DNA of 64,000 nt from Eucommia ulmoides (Eukaryota; Streptophyta; Magnoliopsida; Garryales; Eucommiaceae), in NCBI GenBank assembly GCA_016647705.1, contig CM028340.1, forward strand, positions 11,113,001 to 11,177,000. Direction: 5' to 3'. The notes under the pieces were generated by a model. That model saw only the letters and a list, made by a program, of their open reading frames with translations, searched no databases and was not told the DNA's origin. Position numbers and translations under genes: made by a program. How positions within the stretch are numbered: the first letter of the stretch is position 1; every line of letters begins with the position of its first letter. Positions 35,884 through 48,445 of this stretch are shown here, one piece after another.

Positions 35884-36348
35884 TTAGTCTCCACAATTAT
35901 AGTAGCAATAGCAACCATATTGGTAACATTGGCCGTAATTGTATCCGTTTTGGTAGCAATTATAGTTGCAATGCCTGCAACCCCATCCATTCATATATTT
36001 CCGGCATTTTTTTGCTTCCACGCCCATCTGCATTTCTGCAAGAAAATTGAATATTTATCAGTTTATATAGTTAAGGTACAATTTAATAACGCTTCTATTC
36101 TTTTGGATTATTTTTAGCCGCATATCCTTTTGTAAATGATGATGGCACCCCCTTAAACCTTAAATGACAAAAACATCATTTAGAATTTATTTTATTTTTT
36201 TTGAAAAAAAATGGGAAAAAAATCATCACTGGATTATATATATGGTTAGAGGGAGGGAGAGAGAGAGAGAACCAGTAGGAGCAAAGAGTAGGAGGAAGCA
36301 ACATAAGAGAGCAAAAGTGGTTGCATAGCTAAGTTGTGACTTGGCCAT
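35884..36348 (-). CDS. Defensin-like (DEFL) secreted cysteine-rich peptide, two exons
   Basis: Predicted role: a small secreted peptide of the plant defensin-like superfamily (defence or cell signalling; target unknown). Exon 1 is 36348-36273 and encodes the start and most of a signal peptide (MAKSQLSYATTFALLCCFLL...). A 237-base GT-AG intron (36272-36036) splits a codon in phase 1, the usual intron position in defensin genes. Exon 2 is 36035-35884. The 75-residue product has the pre-mature EMQMGVEAKKC segment common in defensin precursors. Its eight cysteines are spaced C-x8-C-x2-C-x3-C-x9-C-x4-C-x1-C-x3-C, with G two residues before the fifth Cys. The C-x3-C and C-x-C pairs are the cysteine-stabilised alpha-beta signature. 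The mature part is rich in Tyr and Asn. No stops or frameshifts. A TATA box lies about 50 bases upstream. It is the only intact gene seen here; splice sites are inferred by eye. Confidence 0.8.
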
Positions 36349-36397
36349 TTTAGCTAAGTAGTCTCTGTTTGGGAGAAATTAATTGATTTGATACTCA

Positions 36398-36405
36398 TAT
36401 TTATA
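36398..36405 (-). promoter_or_regulatory. TATA box of the defensin-like gene
   Basis: TATAAATA on the minus strand, 50-57 bases before the ATG at 36348. A transcript start near 36370 would leave a leader of about 20-25 bases. Confidence 0.65.
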
Positions 36406-36429
36406 GGCATACATGGCCATCTTTCTATG

Positions 36430-38439
36430 AAGCTAATGTATCTTAGAAGAAATAAGAAAAAAATATATATGTATTATAATATAACGGTTGGGTTTTGAAT
36501 GGTTCAAAATAGATAAATAATAAAAATAAAAAATGAGTAATTTTTTTTTTTTTGGTGAAGATGATAACTAAATTTTGTAGTACTACTTGTTCACTTTTAT
36601 ATTTAGGGTAAATGATATTTGAACCCTTTTGGTTTATATATATATAGAGAAAGTCAATAGACGTAACTCACTCTCAAAAGACGCCTAGTAAAATGAGAAT
36701 TGTTTTAAGTTTTATATATAGTTCAGGATCAAGGAACACAAACGATATGAGATTCAACAATATATTAAGGTTAACACTTAAACAGATGTTGACAATTCGT
36801 GTAGTTACAAAAGAATGTGATATTTGATATAACAAATTGGACAGTTCAACTATCCATTCTTTTGGGGTCAAAGTGTAGTTTACCTTTTTTCTTTCTCCTT
36901 TGTACAGAACAAATCATGAAAAAATAAAAAATAAATTACCAAGTAGACTTATATTAAAAACCAAATTATCAATTAATACCAATGGTTTGTGGTTAAACCA
37001 ACTAATCTCATTAACTTGACTTTTTGAATTGTTTAATCCCAATTTTAAAAGGGTCAAAAAATTTATGACCAAAATACCCCCGAAATATCTACAGAATTTA
37101 ATAGTTTTTCTTATTAAATAATATTAACAAAAATAAATAAATCAAGAAATAAAACAGTTTCCATAAATAACAAATATCATAGTTAATGAATGTTATATTC
37201 AACATCTAAATAAAGATCAGGATTACGATTGTGTGTTCTGCGAAAGACATATACTCTAATTTACAAGCAATCCATATTATATGTAACACCGACATACAAT
37301 GTAATAATGTATATTGTTTTGCAACACACATTGCGTTGATGAATGTTTTATTCAACATCCAAACAAAATACGAGAATTATGATTGTATATTTCGTGGAAG
37401 ACATTTATCCTATATTACAAGCAGTTCATGGTATATGGAATACCAACAGACAAATGTAACTATATATTTTTCTCGAGCATACATTATTGAATATAACATG
37501 AATTTCTATCCAATTCTCAAAAAAAAAAAAAAAAAAAAATTGACATATCATTTTAAAAACAATGAAACGGAGATTATTCCTATATAATTTGAAGACGAAA
37601 ACAGTAAATATATTTGAGACAAACATATGATAATTTATTAGAAGTGTTTTTCTTGCAAACACATGGTAACCGCTCCACAAATTAAGGTATGCTTATAAAT
37701 GGAAATATTGATTGATCATGAATGGAATGTAACAATACTTTAATAGGAACAAATCAAACCATATATTCTAAAACAATCGTTGGGTGCATTGAATTTTTTT
37801 TGGATTCATTTGATAATTTTGATACTAAAAAATGATGGCAAGGTAAGCACGGCGAGGTAAGCGCCCAAAACCGGTTAAATTTGATACGATTAACGTTGTA
37901 ATAATAGGTAGTTGATTGAACACAAAAGTCAAGTAAGAAATTTTGCTCCATTACAATCTTTTTCATATAATCAAAATTTCACAAGTCATAGAACTGAACA
38001 AGTCAGCACAGAGTATCAAATTAAATGAAATGTCAACAAATGTTTCTGAGGTAGAAATGGTAGTATAAATTAAATTTTGGAACAAGTCTGGCATGAGATA
38101 AACTCCCACTTGAACCCCTTCTGATTAGCTGATCATATGACATGGAAATTTTCAGCTGATTATTAAACATTAATTGTTTTATTTATTGTTTTCATTGTAT
38201 TAATTGGTCTAGAGTTTCCTTGGGAAGTTGTTATTATTGTCACTTGTTTGAGACACTATTCTTATTTTTTATTTAATAAAAATATTATTTGGAAAAAGGG
38301 CTGGTATAATGATTAAATTGAAATTGAGATTTTTTTTTTCAAATTATTTGAGATGTTATCGATAAAAAATATTAAAAAATATACGAAAAAATTTGAAAGG
38401 ACCCTAGGCCCGCCCTCATAAATTTTTATATGTAAAATA
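36430..38439. other. Gene-free stretch with a degenerate tandem duplication
   Basis: 37186-37330 and 37338-37480 are two diverged copies of about 150 bases (GAATGTTATATTCAACATC / GAATGTTTTATTCAACATC; GAAAGACATATACTC / GAAGACATTTATCC). The 118-codon plus-strand frame at 37231-37587 arises from this pair plus a poly-A run at 37520-37539 and has no recognisable domain. The remainder is AT-rich without supported features. Confidence 0.5.
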
Positions 38440-39600
38440 AATCGAGTTTTTTTTAATCGAATGCAATGCCGGGACCATTCGAATTATAACACCATATCAC
38501 CGTTTCTTCAAAACAGTAATGTGCCGTTTGTTTGTCAAACGGTACACAATGTACCGTTTGACCAATAGCAGCTTGGTCGGTGACCAAGCTACTTTTGCAG
38601 CAGTTGCTTTCAGCTGCTTTTGGTCCCGTTGTTATCAACACCGGGACCAAATCGGTATAAATATCCCCCACCCCCACACTATCTAAACGTACATTTGCCT
38701 CCATCATCTTTCATACTTCTTGTTGCTAATGTCTATTTATAAAAAAAATCACATTTTCACAACATCTTTCTCTTACTACAAAAGTAAGTTCAATTTATTT
38801 GTTAGTTTGATTACTATATTTTTTACTTGTTTAATTATTTAGTTAATTTGTTAATTAGTTTACTTAATTTATTAATTAGTTGGTTAATTTAATTTGCTAG
38901 TTTAGTTGTTTAATTTTTAAGTTAGTTTTTTTTTGTTTAATTTGTTAATTTAGTTGTTTAATTAAAAATTATGCATTTTGGACTCTCAAAATTTGAGTAA
39001 ATTATACATGTGTGAGAAAATATAAATTATAAAATATTGTTTAAAAAAAATATATTATTTAGTTAATTAGTTTAAATTTTAAATTTTAGTTGTTTAATTA
39101 AAAAATATGCACTTTGACCCCTCAAAGTTTGATTAATTACACATGTGAAAAATATAAAAAATAAAAGTAAGTTTAATTTTTTTTTTGTTTAATTTATTTG
39201 TTAGTTTGATTACTATATTTTTTACTTATTTAATTATTTAGTTAATCTGTTTGTTAGTTAGTTAGTTTACTTACTTCATTTATTAATTAGTTGGTTAATT
39301 TAATTTGTTAGTTTAGTTATTTAATTTCTTAGTTAGTTTGTTAGTTTAATTGAAAACTATGCACTTTGGCCCTTCAAAATTTGAGTAAATTATACATGTG
39401 TGAGAAAATATATATTGAAATATAAATTATAATATATTGTTTTTAAAAATATTATTAGTTAGTTAGTTACTTAAGTTGAGTTTAATTTCTTAATTTAGTT
39501 GTTTAATTAAAAAAATTTCACTTTGGCCCCTCAAAGTTTGTCAAATTACACATGCGGAAAAATATAAATATAAATTGAAATAGAAATTATAATAGATTGT
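38440..39600 (+). mobile_element. Second MULE: left terminal inverted repeat with promoter and splice donor
   Basis: It is the inverted counterpart of 48930-50427. In order it holds hairpins (38534-38562, 38570-38590, 38619-38651), a TATA-like GGTATAAATAT (about 38654), a C/T-rich leader, and CTACAAAA|GTAAGTTC (GT at about 38783). AT-rich intron-like text follows. The opposite repeat has the same order (hairpins, TATTTATA, leader, CTACAAAG|GTAAGTTTG). MuDR-type elements carry inward promoters in both terminal repeats, and this matches. The extreme outer end is not clear, because similarity fades at about 38440. Confidence 0.7.
38780..39560. repeat. Tandem pair of about 385-base units in the left terminal repeat
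   Basis: AAAGTAAGTTCAATTT at 38780 and AAAGTAAGTTTAATTT at 39164 start two collinear copies. Each contains a GTTAGTTTAGTTG-type TTAGTT run and two copies of a box resembling CACTTTGGCCCCTCAAAGTT (near 38975, 39110, 39362 and 39527). The unit includes the splice-donor text, so the donor has been duplicated too. Confidence 0.75.
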
Positions 39601-39829
39601 TTTAAAAAAAATAAAAAATAAAAAATCTTAGTTACTTAATTAGTTAATTTTGTTAATGTGTTTGAAAAAAATTATATTCCATTCAATGTTAAAGTTAATT
39701 AAATTATTGACTAATTTAAAAACAAATAAAATAAAAGGGATTGAAAAATGTACACGGTGAGAGATTTGTATCGTTCAATGGGATATCACTAGCTTTTGGC
39801 CTGGACTGGGGGACCGAGTATATATATAT

Positions 39830-40133
39830 ATATAGTCTCAACCACATTCCACTCCGTATACCTTTTTAAGAATCTTTCTGGAATCTTAGACACCTCACTT
39901 GATCTCCCATTCCAATTATGTATCTATTTACGAAGCAATATATACGATAGATCAACAACTTTCTAAATGTACAAACGTTACAAAAAACGGTATTTACTAA
40001 CTATGTACATTCCATGGATGACTGTTGCATAGAAAGTTGTTGATCTACTGTGTTATTGCTTCTGAAATGGATAAAACATTGAAATAGGAGATCGAACAAG
40101 AAATTGTTAGATAGCATACGAAGTGGCAAGTGG

Positions 40134-40175
<42 letters not shown>

Positions 40176-40310
40176 AACCACGAGCCACTCCGTATGTTGT
40201 TTAAGAATTTGTTGCTCAATCTCCCATTTAAATGCTTTATCCATTTGCGAAGTAATATATACGGTATATTAACAATTTTCTAAAGCTACAAACGTTACAA
40301 AAAAAATTAT
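39830..40310. mobile_element. Fold-back (MITE-like) repeat with a third partial copy
   Basis: 39837-39990 and 40013-40137 are inverted copies (CACATTCCACTCCGTAT... against ...ATACGAAGTGGCAAGTGG, with matching AAACATT/CATTCCA and GATCAACAAC/GTTGTTGATC steps). 40174-40310 is a third copy in the orientation of the first, separated by (TA)n. No ORF. It lies inside the second MULE. Confidence 0.65.
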
Positions 40311-40374
40311 TTACAAACAAATGCATTTACATTCCTATAGGTAAACTATCAACTATATAACTAACTATGTACCG

Positions 40375-42217
40375 CAACCCTTACGTCGGACGTTCCTCCA
40401 CCCAAGATTCCTTTAAAGGTAGGAACCAAACTTGCACACTGATTCTTTTACAGGCTCAGAATCAACCTTTACAATTTCTTTTTCTTAGGTTAAGGAATAA
40501 CCTCTACTTTTTACAGGCTAAAGAATAACCTAATTCTTTTTAACATAAGGTTCAAGAATTACAACCTCACTAAAACACTCAAAATATCCTTTTACCCAGT
40601 AAGGATTGAACCGTTATAAAATCACTCAAAACAAAAACGCAATTCTTATCCAGGAAGAATCACTACCTTAATCTCTTTACAGGAAGAGACTAAAATCCTA
40701 CTACCCTTGATTAAATATCTCCAATGATATTTAATCCGTCACAACTCAGCAATACAAAAATTGATAAATAATCTCACTCGGAGCTTCTACCATCCCAGAT
40801 AAATAAAAACTCAATCAATATCCCAACTAGTGATAGAAATATGTGAGATGCAAAAATCTGATTTTAACAAGATATGGGTAGCAAATTGGAGCACATAATC
40901 AGATTTAAAAAATTGTTTGAAAAAATATTTTCTTCAAAAATTAAAAATAATTTCTAAGACTAATTTTCAAAACTAAAATAATAAACAAGCAATAATCAGT
41001 ATGAAAAGATCTCACCCGGAATCACAGTATTAACGATTAGAACAATGTAGCTTTAATTCTAGTATTAACAAAAATTGATCGCAGTTGATTATCAAAATCA
41101 CTCTTAGAATATCTTACAATGAATTAGAATGATGAATCTTATAAAAATTCTCTCAAAATGATAAAAACTTATTTTCTATCTTAGAATGATTAGCTCTCTT
41201 AGTAAATTCACAAGTCTATATAATTGCACATGTAATCAGCCTCCTAACGGCTAGTTTACAAGTGTCATGACAATAAAATACTCTTATAGACCCCTTATAA
41301 TATTATGACTTTATTTAAGTTCAATTTCACTTAACAACAACTTTTAAAACTCTCAATTAAATCCCCAAAGTATTTCTTAATCAAAATAAATAAGTGTAGA
41401 ATCTATTTTAATTACCAAATTGATAAACATTAACATCTAATGAACCATACTGAAAGGATTTAATTAGTATATAAACCATATCTTAAATATAGAGAATATC
41501 CCTTAAATCTCTTTCAAATCCTAACAAAAAATGGCTATTTTTGGATTTAAAATCGGATCAAACAATATCATGAACCAGTATATTCAGTCGATTGCCCAAC
41601 GCTGCTTGCAGCCAAACCATCGCCGCAGCGATCATAGGTCGACTGCTTGGTTGACTCACAAATTCAGAGAGTTTGTCATGATTTCACCGGTCGATCGCTT
41701 GATCTACTCGCAGATTTAGAGAGTTCAGATATTTTTATAGGTCGACTGGTCAGTCGACTCTTCAATTCAGGATGTTTCATCTTCTTTCTCCGGTAGACTC
41801 CTCAATTGACTGACTCCTTCTGAATCACTTCTCTGATATCGTTTGTAACCTACTTTCTTTTACGATTTCGTCCCTTTATCCATTTTTATATTTAAATAAG
41901 CTCCACTAATATTCTTATATTCCATTTTAGTCATTCAAAAATATTTCTTTTTAATTCACATAGGAGCAAATAAATATATTTAACAAAAACACACATCAAA
42001 GATAAGATTTACTTGGTGCCTTGTGTGTGTTCTTAAATGGGATATTAAGAGTTAATATTTACCTGGGTTGTTGTCCCGAATTTATTCAAACTCTTAATAC
42101 TTTTTCATCATCTTAATATCTTCATTACTGGAACTTTAAATCACTGAAACACTTGATCAAATATTAGTTCCACCAAAACATCAATACTTAATTGTTCATC
42201 AAAATCTTGGGATCAAC
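40375..42217 (-). mobile_element. Family C LTR, minus strand, lacking its 3' end
   Basis: It ends (plus strand) ATCTTGGGATCAAC at 42217, the reverse of the TGTTGATCC LTR start. It is collinear with 15310-17180 in reverse: GTCGAC-type dyads at 41585-41800, TATA region near 41215, AAGGATTGAACCG at 40600 and CTTTAAAGGTAGGAACC at 40410. The last part of the LTR is missing or too diverged at about 40375. Confidence 0.85.
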
Positions 42218-42222
42218 TAGTC

Positions 42223-43867
42223 ATATCGAGTTTAGGTGGTAAAACGCACCATGTGATGCTCTAGAATTTTGACATTCAATAATGGTAAACGCCATTCTAG
42301 ATCCTGTCAACGTATCTGTGCGAGAATCAATGATATAACTATTCAACAATCGGATTGGATTATGTACCAACGAAACTTACGACTTAGACCGTAAAAGACT
42401 TGGATATCCATATGCCTGATTGGGTTCTACTCTCCACTAATGTAGGCTAAGCAGTTTATAAAGATCAGAAGGGCTTGGTTCGATTTTGGGAAAATGGCCA
42501 AGGGTATATCGGGAATATAAAATAGGTTAACGTTGTTAACTCAACAATACCCGGGACACAACACTTGGTACACTCACACTTGAACCCCCATAGATAAATT
42601 GGAAACAATCCCGAACAATCATTTAAGACCGATGTACTCACTTGTCAAAAGAAACGAAAATGTAACTATATTGACATATGTTTTTTTTAACGTAGCATAC
42701 CCCCAAATTTATTTGATTATTTCAATTTCATAGGTGTGGTTAAAACGAAATAAAAAATGACAAGTGAGTACTCGAATACCAAACCAATCAGAAGTTCGCC
42801 CTAAACCCAACCGCTCACTTGTAGTAGCATATACGAATGCTAACTTGATTAACTCAAATTGTGTCTTTAATTCAGCAATATAGGTTTGGAAAAAGATCAA
42901 TTAGCCAGGGTATTTGTTTATGTGTTCAGAATTGAAACAGTTTTTAGGCTTCGACGGGGTAACGAGGGATAAACATTTAACAAGGTAAACTTCAGAGGCT
43001 CAAACGACAAAATGAATGCCTAAGTCACGTCTCTTGAACTATCTCACCTAGGATTTCGCCTCAAGCTTCCCCTTAATCAAGTTCTAGGATCCTTAAATTG
43101 TAATGAGTTTGGCTAATCGATAATTATCCTCAAATCAATTGAATAGCTATACATTGAGTTTATGTGCTCGTGCAAATTAGGATCTATAATAACGTTTACC
43201 AAAATGACTTGTCAAGCACAAACAACACACATGCATGGGTAATATCCTTGACCTTAAAAACAACCAGGGAGTAATATTATCATCGGGTAATGGCCCAGAT
43301 GAACTCAAAACTTAGCATATAACAATAACAAACATAAACACATTCTACACTAAATAAACATGCACACAATAAACTAAACAACACAATTAAACATACTAAA
43401 ATACTATACATCACTGCCAAACTTAAAACGGACAGTGTCCTCAATGACCCAATCATTAATCTCAACATATAGAAATAAAGTATGTTGATGAATAGGGTTT
43501 AGAACATGTACGTGGGAGGCGAGAGCGGCTTCTGCCCATAGTAAGTGTCGTACAATACTACGTATGGGTCTTGAAGAAGTTCAGTAGTTAACACTTCCTT
43601 GTGAAACATTGATTCAAAAACCAGAATAGCAATTCCTTATATTGATCCCAAGCACAGTAAAATAGCTCGGAATCCCGTTAAAAGAAATGCCAAAGCACTT
43701 GTTGATCTAACATCGTCAAGTACCCTGCAGGAGAAATAAAAAACAAAAACTACAAAAAAATAAAATAAAATTATAGACACTAAAAAATACCTAAATTAAA
43801 ATCAAGTTATTTACTCACAAAATCAACAATAATCCATAACACAAACCCGGCAACGGCGCCAAAAACT
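42223..43867 (-). mobile_element. Family A element, internal region with gag-pol deleted
   Basis: Next to the LTR on the minus strand is the primer site TGGCGCCGTTGCCGGG (43861-43846), complementary to the 3' end of tRNA-Asp and used by Athila/Tat-type Gypsy elements. About 350 bases of leader follow. Then comes the conserved box GGGTCATTGAGGACACTGTC with AAGTTTGG (about 43455-43415), which in these elements lies after the coding region. The rest to 42223 matches the 3' untranslated region at 59700-61100. Coding sequence is therefore absent by internal deletion. The left end is truncated before any 3' LTR. Confidence 0.8.
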
Positions 43868-45289
43868 TGATCGCAGAATTTTATGTTGTCATTGTCACCG
43901 CAAGTGTATAGGTTAAGTTTTAATATAGATGGGAGAGTAAGGGTTGTCGTATCTGCAGGCATTGGTTGAGATTATCGTCGAGTATCACGATTATCATAAC
44001 CTAACTTTATCTAGGCAATAAAAATTGGTTTATAATTAATTAATACTAATACTAAGTTAATTAACTAATTATTCTAATTATACTATAATACTATTCTTGA
44101 GATATTTAGGGGAATAAATTATCTAGGGGTTAACTTTACTTACAAAAATGTGTTTGGTTTCATTTAGTTTACAATAACGGTGTTTGTCCTATCCGACAAT
44201 CTCTGTATCTTAAACTCACTCACACATTTCCCGAGTGTAAAATGACTGAATATGCGACTTTGCATCAATGAAAAAGTCCCTCTTAACATCTTAACGACAC
44301 TAGGTCACATGAGTCTTGCCCCCAACATCATGGATTACACACTTTTTAACTCCCTCCCCGGTTATTAGATTGTCGCGTTGTATTTACCCTAGTCCGAATT
44401 TGAGATTACCTCTCCCGAGTGTCAAATTCCGATTTCTCATTGTATCTAAACAAGCATATAAATATGATAAACTGATAAACACAATCAAATTAGTGAAGAA
44501 CAACTATTAAAGAAACACAACTCAAACAAACAACGATTTCATAAATATTATTAATCCCTAGACGAAATTAGTTTAACTCATGGCCATAACCATTTATACA
44601 ATGAAAAATAAGTTAAACATGCTCAAAAAAACCTACTAAAGTTAAGAAATTAAAGAGAGAAATGAAAGAAACTTAGTTGTAGTTCGAAGATTTAATGCTA
44701 AAATTGTTTAACGATCACTTCTCCTTCTTCGCAACGTGTTCTTCTCCTTCGGATTTGGTTGAGCACTCCCCAAAATCCTCTCATACTATACTAAACCCTA
44801 AGGGGTCTCTTCTTTCCGAATGGAAAGAAGGGAGGAAGAAATAGGGAACAAAAATATCTAAAAATATATCTAAAATCAGTGCAGAGTGACCGCCGCAGTG
44901 GTGGGCATATCGGCAAGGTCTCCACTGCGGCAATAACTTGTCACTGCGGCGGTGGGCATAGTAGGTAGTATCTCTGTATTTTCACCGCCGCGGTGGTGAA
45001 TTCAAGCTGCGGTGGTGGGTTTATGCATTCCTAGTATTCTCACCGCTACGGCAGTGGTTTGAATGCCGTGGCAGTGGGCTGCAACTTTGAAACAATTACC
45101 GTTTTACTCGTTTTTTCACTCTTCTTCCACCGACTCACTCCGATTAGCTTGATATTCAATCGTTTTAGCTCTTTTTCACCCCACACACCTGATTTATACA
45201 AAAATAACAAAAACGTATTAAAACACTATAATAACACTCGAAAACTAACAAGTTCGATTTGTAAATAGATAGGTAAATTACACCTATCA
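43868..45289 (-). mobile_element. Family A 5' LTR (minus strand)
   Basis: It starts TGATAGGTGTAATTTACC at 45289 and ends CTGCGATCA at 43868, six bases before the tRNA-Asp primer site. This copy anchors the LTR borders of family A. It contains the GC-rich dyads (GCCGCGGTGG at 44985-44995 and relatives, 44885-45080) and a C/T-rich promoter stretch near 44760-44820. Confidence 0.92.
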
Positions 45290-47385
45290 CTAGTCCTCTG
45301 AGCCCCACGGAGAGTTGCACCCACTAAGATTCCTTTAAACAGGTAGGAAACAAACCATTACACAATGATTATTTTCACAAGCTCAAAATCAACCTTTACA
45401 ATTTCTTTTCTTAAACTCAAGACTAACCATATTTTTTTCCAGACTCAAGACTAACTTAATCCTTTCATAGGCTAAGGATCAAACCTAATTCTTTTATACC
45501 TTAGGTTAAGAATCAAACCTCACAAAAGCACTCCAAGAATCATTTTCCCAAGTAAGGATGAAATCTTTATAAATTCACTCAAAAGCTAGTTCTATTCAGG
45601 AAGAATTAACACCTATCTCTTTTCACGGAAAAAGAGTAACCTAATATTTTTAAACTCTAGGCAAAGATCAAACCTCAATATCTTTATTGGAAGAGATTAA
45701 AACTCAACTACCCTTGACTAGATAATCCTAACAGTATCTAATCCGCACACAACTCAAGAATTACACAAATTGATAAAGATTTTTCCCACTCGGAGCCTAC
45801 ACCACCTCAATTTAATTTAACTCAATTAATGTCCCCGATATTACTAGTGATAGAATTAAAAGTGAGAAAATAAAATCTGATTAAAAGATAATGCGGGTAG
45901 CACAAAGATCAGCAAGTAATTAGATTATCATAAAATCATTTTAAAAGATTTTTATGTTTTTAACGTTCAAAAACAATTTCTCAAAAAATCAAATACTAAG
46001 CACGCAATAATAATAATAATCTCAATAAAAAATAATTTTAGAACAATCTTACTAGGAAAATACCGAAGATTGCAAGTTGTATCGATAGACAGCTTAGATT
46101 GGTAACACTATATCAAATAGCGCTTTAACTTAAGAATTTCAAGAACACAATAATCTCACAATGTTATTTTAGTATAATATCAGAATGATGACTCTCAGAA
46201 AGCTCAAGAATTGATTGTTCTTGATAAAAGTGATGTATTGGTAATCGCACAAAAGTGAAAAACGTAGGTCTATTTAAATGGATTTGAAATAGGCCCTCCA
46301 GCGGTTAATTTCCACGTATCATGACATTTGATAGAACCTATAGACCCCATATATTATTCTCTTTCAATCTTGGTATATTTAACTTAAAAATATCTTTTAA
46401 TTCCTTCAATTAAGTTCACAAAATAAATCTCAATTATAAATCAAGTAGATAGAAAGAATTAAACGTACTCAATGGAGAAACACTTAACAAAAGTGTACCA
46501 TATATATTGGGATGATTAAATACTAGCGATATATCTATAATATACTCAAATCCCTAGAATACCTCCAAGATATTAGCCAAAAAATGGCTAATAACGTCTA
46601 CTCAAAGATATAATCAACAAAAGCCTCGAAATCTGAAATAGTCCCAATGGTTGATGGACCAACACCCATTGGTCGATCGATCATTTCAGGTTATAGCCCA
46701 AGCTAATTTAGCAAACATGGTTGGTTGACCAATGCTCCACAGGTCGATTGACCGATCGATTCAGGATGCTCCCTAGGCTTATTTCTCAGCTACGGTCGGT
46801 TGACTGATCCTTAATGGTCAATCGACCGATCGATTCAGAGAGTTAACCGGTTGACCATCGATTGATCATTGGTTGACTGATTGATTCAGAGAGTTTCATA
46901 ATTCCCAGCCCGCTTCCATCGGTTGAGTAAACCTTTCTGGTTAATTGACAACTCAATTCTAAAATTACTTCTCTTTAATTTATTTCAGCTCCACACTTCG
47001 ATATTTTGAACATTTTAACCAATTTATTTTCTCGGTTAACTAATATTGACACTATTAGGACTCTAATTCAAGTACACATAAATATAAATCAATTTTGTGT
47101 CGTGTATGATTCTAATCGGGAAAAATTAAGAGTAGAATTTAATTGAGTTGTTTTCACCTAGAATCTTCAGAATCTTCAATTCTATTAAGGTCCATCTCTT
47201 TTTTAGTTTCTTTATCATCCTTATCAATTTCTTCATGATAATATCGTCAATGCATTCTTCATAATTACTTCATGATTTGATCTTGAATGGAACTCTTTTA
47301 AACTGAAACACAAACACTTAACAAATTCATTAGTTTTACCAAAAACATCAACATTTAATTGTCCATCAAAATCTTAGGATCAACA
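45290..47385 (-). mobile_element. Family C LTR, minus strand, inserted in the PMD gene
   Basis: The minus-strand start TGTTGATCCTAAGATTTTG is at 47385, directly after GGAGA of the PMD frame. It is collinear with the other family C LTRs down to GGGGCTCAGAGGACTAG at 45290, which corresponds to about 240 bases before the expected LTR end. There it abuts the family A LTR. GGTCGATTGACCGATCG-type dyads lie at 46660-46900. Confidence 0.88.
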
Positions 47386-48060
47386 TCTCCGATTGATATA
47401 TCATAATGAGGGAAAGGGACAACATCAGGTTGAAGCCTCGGTAACTGTTCCCAGGACCAACACTCGAACAAAAATAGGCAGTTGGCTATGTTTTTTGTCT
47501 TGGCCTTCAATGTCTTACACAGCTCGCGGTAGAGGACCGCTAGTGTCGCACTACCCCAACTATACTTAATGGTAGGTGTCAAGTCACCAAGCACTGAGAG
47601 GTAGGTTAGCTTGATGCAGTTATGCGATTTATCAGGAAACAACATCTGTCCAAGCATAATCAAGCAATACGCATGTGCGTAGCAATGCATGATCTTCTCG
47701 TCGGCATTCTCAAGAACTTGGGCGAAGGTTCTCCACAACTACTAGAGTTTCAAACAACCATTCCTAATCTTATCCACTAGTAGTTCTACTCTAAGGAGTT
47801 GGAGGCAAAGTGCCTGCCAGTTGTCTATCGGTTGCCTATGCATGGGTAACCCTAACAAGACGGCCACATCCTGTAGTGTGATGGTCATCTCTCCGACGGG
47901 TAGATGGAAAACGTGCTTCTTCGAATGCCATCTCTCTACCAACGCGGTTATGAGGGCCCTATCTAATCGCTTCAGCCACAACCTTTATGGGCTATACAAA
48001 CCGATTAATTCTGTCAACTCTATAACTCGAGGGAGGGTGTTTTCTCTTTATCCCCATACA
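47386..48060 (-). pseudogene. Plant mobile domain (PMD, MAIN-like) gene fragment
   Basis: Minus-strand frames 48030-47742 and 47738-47386 encode a clear PMD: RALITALVERWHSKKHVFHL, PVGEMTITLQDVAVLLGLPM, then YAHAYCLIMLGQMLFPDKSH, KYSWGSATLAVLYRELCKTL and FECWSWEQLPRLQPDVVPFP. A frameshift near 47740 and a stop near 47990 interrupt it. The family C LTR truncates it at 47386, so the last ten residues of the frame are LTR sequence. PMDs occur in host MAIN-family proteins and in MULE and Gypsy elements. Here it lies directly downstream of a MULE transposase end on the same strand, inside the long inverted repeats, so a transposon-borne copy is likely. Confidence 0.88.
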
Positions 48061-48445
48061 TAAAATCCAGCACAGTCAAGAGAACTAATATCCTGAAACA
48101 TTAATTAAGACGTAATAAATAACATTAAAATTTTAAAAAACTAAAATAAAAAAATTAATGAAATAGCTTAAATATTTACCAGACTAATTTGAACTTGTGC
48201 TCCACCTGCAGGTGTAGAAATAAAGTATGTATAGGCCCATGGATTAATATAGCTTAATGTTTTTCCCACAACACTTGTGTCAAATTTGTTAGTACGAAAT
48301 TAAAATTTAATCATATTTATAAACAAAATATAATATTCATTATAAAGAAATATGTGTGACAAATGCATGAAATTTATAATACATAAAAATTGACATAACA
48401 AACAAATAAAGTCGCATAAACATTCATTACAATGAACTGAAAAAG
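48061..48445. other. Spacer between transposase end and PMD gene
   Basis: AT-rich, with no supported frame. It probably holds the transposase 3' untranslated region and the PMD promoter region or first intron. Confidence 0.5.

Noticed and set aside
35875-36117. Open plus-strand frame with a hydrophobic N-terminus
   Set aside because: It is the complement of the defensin-like exon 2 and its intron; the hydrophobicity comes from antisense Tyr/Asn/Cys codons.
37231-37587. 118-codon plus-strand frame
   Set aside because: It spans two copies of a non-coding tandem duplication and a poly-A run; no domain or splice context.
47821-48063. 80-codon plus-strand frame
   Set aside because: Antisense shadow of the PMD gene.
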